DNA of 9,300 nucleotides from positions 1 to 9,300 of the forward strand of contig JAGYOB010000261.1 in assembly GCA_018399515.1 (NCBI GenBank). Reading direction: 5' to 3'. This DNA comes from Candidatus Nanopelagicales bacterium. Lineage in GTDB: Bacteria > Actinomycetota > Actinomycetes > S36-B12. Of this stretch, positions 6,759 through 9,300 are shown one piece after another; the first letter of the stretch is position 1; the number at the start of each line of letters is the position of its first letter. A program made the translations under genes and the position numbers. The notes under the pieces are model-generated. The model was not told where the DNA came from. It did not search any database and worked only from the letters and a program-made list of their open reading frames with translations.

Positions 6759-6774
6759 AGGCCCGATTGGGCCT
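6759..6774 (-). other. Hairpin AGGCCC-GATT-GGGCCT
   Basis: A perfect 6-bp stem with a 4-nt loop. On the minus strand it is followed by TTGTG, a short T-rich end that makes it a weak intrinsic terminator candidate for leftward transcription coming from the IclR gene, about 130 nt downstream of that gene's stop. Confidence 0.4.
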
Positions 6775-6793
6775 CTGACGCGGGGGAGCACCG

Positions 6794-6809
6794 TCCCATA
6801 ACGATGGGA
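6794..6809. other. Hairpin TCCCAT-AACG-ATGGGA
   Basis: A perfect 6-bp stem with a 4-nt loop, 20 nt from the preceding hairpin. No T-run follows. It adds to the cluster of structures here, but its function is unknown. Confidence 0.35.
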
Positions 6810-6847
6810 GGCACCACATCTCGACGGTTGCCGCGATAACGAAGCGG

Positions 6848-6879
6848 CGTCAGGGGGGCTGCCCCGAATTCCCCCGACG
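6848..6879 (-). terminator. Candidate GC-rich terminator after the IclR gene
   Basis: CGTC-A-GGGGG (6848-6857) pairs with CCCCC-GACG (6871-6879), giving nine pairs with one bulged A, starting 22 nt downstream of the IclR stop on the minus strand. It lacks a U-tract, like many proposed actinobacterial terminators. A neighbouring short stem, GCCGC (6830-6834) with GCGGC (6844-6848), may extend the structure. Confidence 0.4.
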
Positions 6880-6901
6880 TTCGTGCCGTGGGAGCGCCGG
6901 T

Positions 6902-7669
6902 TTAATCGGCGAGCGCGTCTGCGATTCGGGCGGCGAAAGCCACCACGGCTTCGGTCAGTTCGCGTTCGCGACCCTCGAAACGGGTTGCGGGAACGGGTAT
7001 CGAGACTGCGAGGAGATCGCCAGCCAGAGTCCCCGCAACAGCGCCCACGGCGCAGATCCCCAGTGAATGTTCCTCCCGATCGAACGCCACCCCACCCCGC
7101 TGCGCAATCAGGGTGAGTTCCGCGCGAAGCTCCGAGGGTGTTGTCAGAGTGTGTGGCGTATATCGGTCTAGGCGCTTGCCCAGAATCCTTCGGCGGTCGG
7201 CTTCCGGCAGTTGCGCAAGGAGGGCTTTTCCGTTCGCACTTGCGTGCAGGGGGAAGTATTCGCCCACCGCACTCACGGCCCTGAGTCGGTTGCTCGCCAC
7301 GACCTGGTCGACGAACATGGCTTGATCCCCGCTGATGATGGAGATGTCGACCGTCTCTTGGATCTCTGCGGACATGGCTACGAGAAGTGGGTGCAGATCA
7401 AACGACGCCTGGCGACGAGCTGACGCAGCGATGCGCACAAACTCAGGGCCGAGTTGATATCGGCCGCGCGCCCCGCGCGTCGAAACGAATCCTTCCGTCT
7501 CCAGGGCGGCCAGAATGCGACTCGTCGTCGACCGGGTGAGCCCGAGCTGATCGCTGATCTCCCTTTGCCGCAAGCCCGAGGGATGGGCTTCGAGGAGCCG
7601 GACGATGTCGATCGCTCTCGCCAGAACCTGAATCCCCGAGCGACCCTCGGTCGCAGCAGGAACTGCCAT
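6902..7669 (-). CDS. IclR-family transcriptional regulator
   Basis: A 255-residue regulator of usual IclR length. The N-terminal winged helix-turn-helix spans about 13-75 (LRQREISDQLGLTRSTTSRI at 33-52 is the recognition region, and GRYQLGPEF marks the wing and linker). The C-terminal effector-binding domain spans about 88-255, with the typical LHASANGKALLA at 141-152 and FDREEHSLGICAVGA at 196-210. It likely binds a small carboxylic acid-like effector and controls the adjacent catabolic genes. I chose ATG 7669 over ATG 7675 because AGGGGAG then lies 7 nt away, whereas it abuts the upstream ATG. It is 54 nt downstream of the BKACE stop on the same strand, so it may be the last gene of that operon or have its own promoter. 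The effector is unknown. Confidence 0.92.
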   Translation of the reverse strand: MAVPAATEGRSGIQVLARAIDIVRLLEAHPSGLRQREISDQLGLTRSTTSRILAALETEGFVSTRGARGRYQLGPEFVRIAASARRQASFDLHPLLVAMSAEIQETVDISIISGDQAMFVDQVVASNRLRAVSAVGEYFPLHASANGKALLAQLPEADRRRILGKRLDRYTPHTLTTPSELRAELTLIAQRGGVAFDREEHSLGICAVGAVAGTLAGDLLAVSIPVPATRFEGRERELTEAVVAFAARIADALAD

Positions 7670-7723
7670 GACCATGCTCCCCTACTCGTGCGATCCTCGT
7701 GGTGGGCCTGAATCGACTCAAGT

Positions 7724-8542
7724 CTAAGGGAGCGTGGGCAGCCTCAGGATCTCCTCAGTCTCCGCCACGCTGGCGATCGCCAGGTCCATGGCCCGCGCCA
7801 GTTCGGCTGTGCGCCTCACCAGTGGCATGTTGCCGGGCGACAGTTCCCCCTTGCGCAAGTACAGAGTGTCCTCCAACCCCGCGCGAGCGTTGCCCCCCAG
7901 TGCCAGTCCGATGGCCGTAAGTTCCAAGTTAGCCCGGCCTATCGCGATGATCTGCCACACGCAGTCATCTGGTAGGCGGTCGACCATCATGACGAGGTTG
8001 CTCGGGGTCGCCGAAGCACCCCCGCGCACCCCCAGCACGATGGAGAACTGCAGTGGCGCCGCAAGTAATCCCTCCTCGTACAGCCGTATGCAGGCGTCGA
8101 GGTGCCCGGTGTCGTAAACCTCGAGTTCCGGCTTCACATCGAGCTCGCGCATACGTGCCGCAAGCCTGCGAACACCGTCTGGTGGGTTGCGGAACTCACC
8201 CACTCCGAAACTCATCGTGCAGGGATTCAGCGTCGCCATCCGAGGTCGAAGCTCGACCAACTTCTCTCGCTCCTCGAACGGCACAGACAGGCCCACACCT
8301 GTCGACAGCTGAATGTGGATCGGGCACGCCTCCGCGATGAGATCCATCGTCCTGCGGGCGATTCCTAGATCAGCCGTGGGCCGTTGGTGCTCGTCGCGCA
8401 GGTGGATGTGCGCCACGGAGGCACCTTCGAGGTACGCCTCGTGCACCGCCGCAGCGATCTCTTCCGGCGACGTCGGCAAGTCTGGGTTGTCCGACTTCGT
8501 CGCGATGGGCCCTGTCGTGGCCACCGTGAGCACCACGCCCAT
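7724..8542 (-). CDS. Beta-keto acid cleavage enzyme (BKACE, DUF849 family)
   Basis: This 272-residue TIM-barrel enzyme belongs to the family of 3-keto-5-aminohexanoate cleavage enzyme (Kce). Members react a beta-keto acid with acetyl-CoA to give acetoacetate and a new CoA ester, using a divalent metal. The metal ligands His45 and His47 are visible in AHIHLRD, the acidic GLEDTLYL (Glu224) is present, and the N-terminal TGPIATKSDNPDLPTSPEEI fits the family. LSTGVG (79-84) and VRGG (172-175) are further family-like blocks. The ATG at 8542 overlaps the stop of the upstream cupin gene by one base (TGATG), which fixes the start; a longer GTG start at 8572 would intrude into that gene. The keto-acid substrate differs among BKACE subgroups and cannot be read here. 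The cyclase and cupin neighbours suggest degradation of a ring compound or amide. Confidence 0.93.
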   Translation of the reverse strand: MGVVLTVATTGPIATKSDNPDLPTSPEEIAAAVHEAYLEGASVAHIHLRDEHQRPTADLGIARRTMDLIAEACPIHIQLSTGVGLSVPFEEREKLVELRPRMATLNPCTMSFGVGEFRNPPDGVRRLAARMRELDVKPELEVYDTGHLDACIRLYEEGLLAAPLQFSIVLGVRGGASATPSNLVMMVDRLPDDCVWQIIAIGRANLELTAIGLALGGNARAGLEDTLYLRKGELSPGNMPLVRRTAELARAMDLAIASVAETEEILRLPTLP

Positions 8543-8889
8543 CAGACTGCCCTGGGCGGATTGACGATGCACACGGCGAGTACCGCGTCACTGGCGCTGT
8601 CGTTTCTCAACTCACGGTGATCGCCCCGCACAAAGTGCACCGAGTCATACTGCCGCAGCGTCGTCGTCTCGCCATTGCAGTGCAGGGTCAATTCGCCGCC
8701 AAGGACGAGATACATCGACTCGCCGAGGATGTCCGACGGTCCCGCCGAGGACCCGGGAGGATAGACCGAAAGCCCCATCCAGAAGGCCTCGGTCGGCCCA
8801 ACCTCCATGCCTTGAAGCCGGCGCGTGTCGACTCCCCGATGGAACGGTGCGTCGTACGGGACAGCGTCTCCGTACCGTGTGTAGTTCAT
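8542..8889 (-). CDS. Small single-domain cupin with altered metal motif
   Basis: A 115-residue cupin-fold protein. The beta-barrel core runs from about 36 to 110, with YPPGSSAGPSDILGESMYLV (43-62), LGGELTLHCNGETTTL (63-78) and YDSVHFVRGDHRELRN (81-96). The family's first metal motif normally reads HxH followed by 3-4 residues and Glu; here only Glu57 remains and both histidine positions are other residues (Gly, Pro, Ser, Asp at 50-53). His91 of the second motif is kept. It may bind no metal, use Asp53, or act as a binding or isomerising partner. Start ATG 8889 shares a base with the TGA of the upstream cyclase gene, and its TGA overlaps the BKACE start, so all three are translationally coupled. 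Function is unknown; a role in the same catabolic pathway is inferred. Confidence 0.85.
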   Translation of the reverse strand: MNYTRYGDAVPYDAPFHRGVDTRRLQGMEVGPTEAFWMGLSVYPPGSSAGPSDILGESMYLVLGGELTLHCNGETTTLRQYDSVHFVRGDHRELRNDSASDAVLAVCIVNPPRAV

Positions 8890-9300
8890 CAGTTGGCCCC
8901 TGTCTCGATGCGGTAGGTGCCGGTCGGATCAGTGATGGCCACCAGCCGAACGATGCAACCGTCGCCGCCGCGCCAACGCCACGGAAAAGCCGCGAAGGTG
9001 ACCCGCTTCCCGGTCACCCGGTCGACGTCTCCGCCGACGTTCTCGAAGCCGTAAATCCCATGAGACAGGATCTCTCGGTGGCACGGCTCCCACAGGGCGA
9101 ACTCGTCAGCGACCTTCTTGCCCGTCTCCGCCTCGTACTCCTCGCACGCCCACGGGAGCAGCCCGCCCGCTGCCTCGGCCGGACCGTGCGGACCGATGGC
9201 CGTCGCCAGCGGATGATCGAGTGCCTGAGTATCGGTTCCCACTGCCTTTACCCCCTGGGCGACGAACCACTCGCCCGCCTCCTTGTAGAAACCGGGGCTG
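8889..9300 (-). CDS. Cyclase/kynurenine-formamidase-like metal hydrolase, C-terminal part
   Basis: The last 136 residues of a gene that begins beyond position 9300; the frame has no stop up to the window edge. Conserved blocks of the cyclase family (PF04199 type) are visible: PGFYKEAGEWFVAQGVKAVG, then TDTQALDHP, WEPCHREILSHGIYGFENV (the His and Glu near the active site), and a C-terminal GGDGCIVRLVAI. The family includes arylformamidase, isatin hydrolase and polyketide-cyclase-like proteins that hydrolyse amides or lactones using a metal. The HxGTHxD metal motif would lie in the missing N-terminal half. The TGA at 8891-8889 overlaps the cupin start. The substrate is unknown; ring opening upstream of the BKACE step is a reasonable inference. 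A GTG at 9242 is internal, not the start. Confidence 0.85.
   Translation of the reverse strand, partial: SPGFYKEAGEWFVAQGVKAVGTDTQALDHPLATAIGPHGPAEAAGGLLPWACEEYEAETGKKVADEFALWEPCHREILSHGIYGFENVGGDVDRVTGKRVTFAAFPWRWRGGDGCIVRLVAITDPTGTYRIETGAN

Larger units (their letters stand above)
6523..6901. other. 379-nt region without a credible gene, rich in secondary structure
   Basis: This gap lies between the 5' end of the lipoprotein gene and the 3' end of the IclR gene. The open frames that cross it have no recognisable domain and overlap structured repeats. It contains, in order, the lipoprotein leader with its Shine-Dalgarno sequence (6530-6537), a 16-bp inverted repeat with an AT-rich loop, a tRNA-like stretch, and four GC-rich hairpins. 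The stretch around 6615-6675 is markedly richer in A and T than the rest of the window, which suggests inserted or structured non-coding DNA. Confidence 0.6.

Noticed and set aside
6701..6780. A functional tRNA gene on the minus strand
   Set aside because: The T-stem is mismatched, no anticodon loop with U33 can be formed, and no D-arm is visible.
6204..6791. A 195-codon minus-strand open frame over the lipoprotein 5' end
   Set aside because: It is in a different frame from the signal peptide and catalytic domain, and its Arg/Ser-rich product is typical of a shadow frame.
6505..6801. A possible 98-residue plus-strand protein across the structured gap
   Set aside because: It reads through the 16-bp repeat and the tRNA-like stretch, has no domain, and its tail resembles spurious peptides often translated from antisense tRNA-like DNA.
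1..9300. CRISPR array, insertion sequence or prophage genes
   Set aside because: No regularly spaced repeats, transposase, integrase or phage structural gene was seen on either strand.

Overview
The window is GC-rich, densely packed bacterial DNA whose gene content, GTG starts and short leaders point to an actinobacterium, perhaps a mycolate-bearing one such as Gordonia or Rhodococcus (the genus is inference). Eleven protein-coding genes are supported. All but one lie on the minus strand, and the two at the window edges are incomplete.

Region 1 (1-3735, minus) is a long-chain olefin biosynthesis (Ole) operon read right to left: oleA (condensing thiolase), a fused oleB-oleC gene, and the first 32 codons of oleD. 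OleA joins two fatty acyl-CoAs into a beta-keto acid, OleD reduces it to a beta-hydroxy acid, OleC closes it to a beta-lactone with ATP, and OleB removes CO2 to leave a long internal alkene. The genes are 3 nt apart (oleA/oleBC) and 1 nt overlapping (oleBC/oleD). A secreted SGNH-hydrolase-like protein (3820-4383) lies just upstream on the same strand.

Region 2 (4384-6522) starts at a 66-nt divergent promoter region, with a near-consensus promoter that appears to give a leaderless mRNA for the SGNH gene. Rightwards it holds a SAM-dependent methyltransferase. Convergent to that are a small single-pass membrane protein and a PHB-depolymerase/LpqC-type esterase. The esterase has a clear lipoprotein signal peptide but no ATG, GTG or TTG in frame ahead of it. 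The only well-placed start, 7 nt after a strong Shine-Dalgarno sequence, is ATC.

Region 3 (6523-6901) has no credible gene. It holds a perfect 16-bp inverted repeat around an AT-rich loop, a degenerate tRNA-like element, and several GC-rich hairpins, one of which is a candidate terminator for the IclR gene.

Region 4 (6902-9300, minus) looks like a catabolic operon: a cyclase/kynurenine-formamidase-like hydrolase (cut by the window edge), a small cupin, a beta-keto acid cleavage enzyme (BKACE, DUF849) and an IclR regulator. The first three genes are joined by two TGATG stop/start overlaps. The substrate cannot be read from the sequence; this is the best candidate here for an undescribed pathway.
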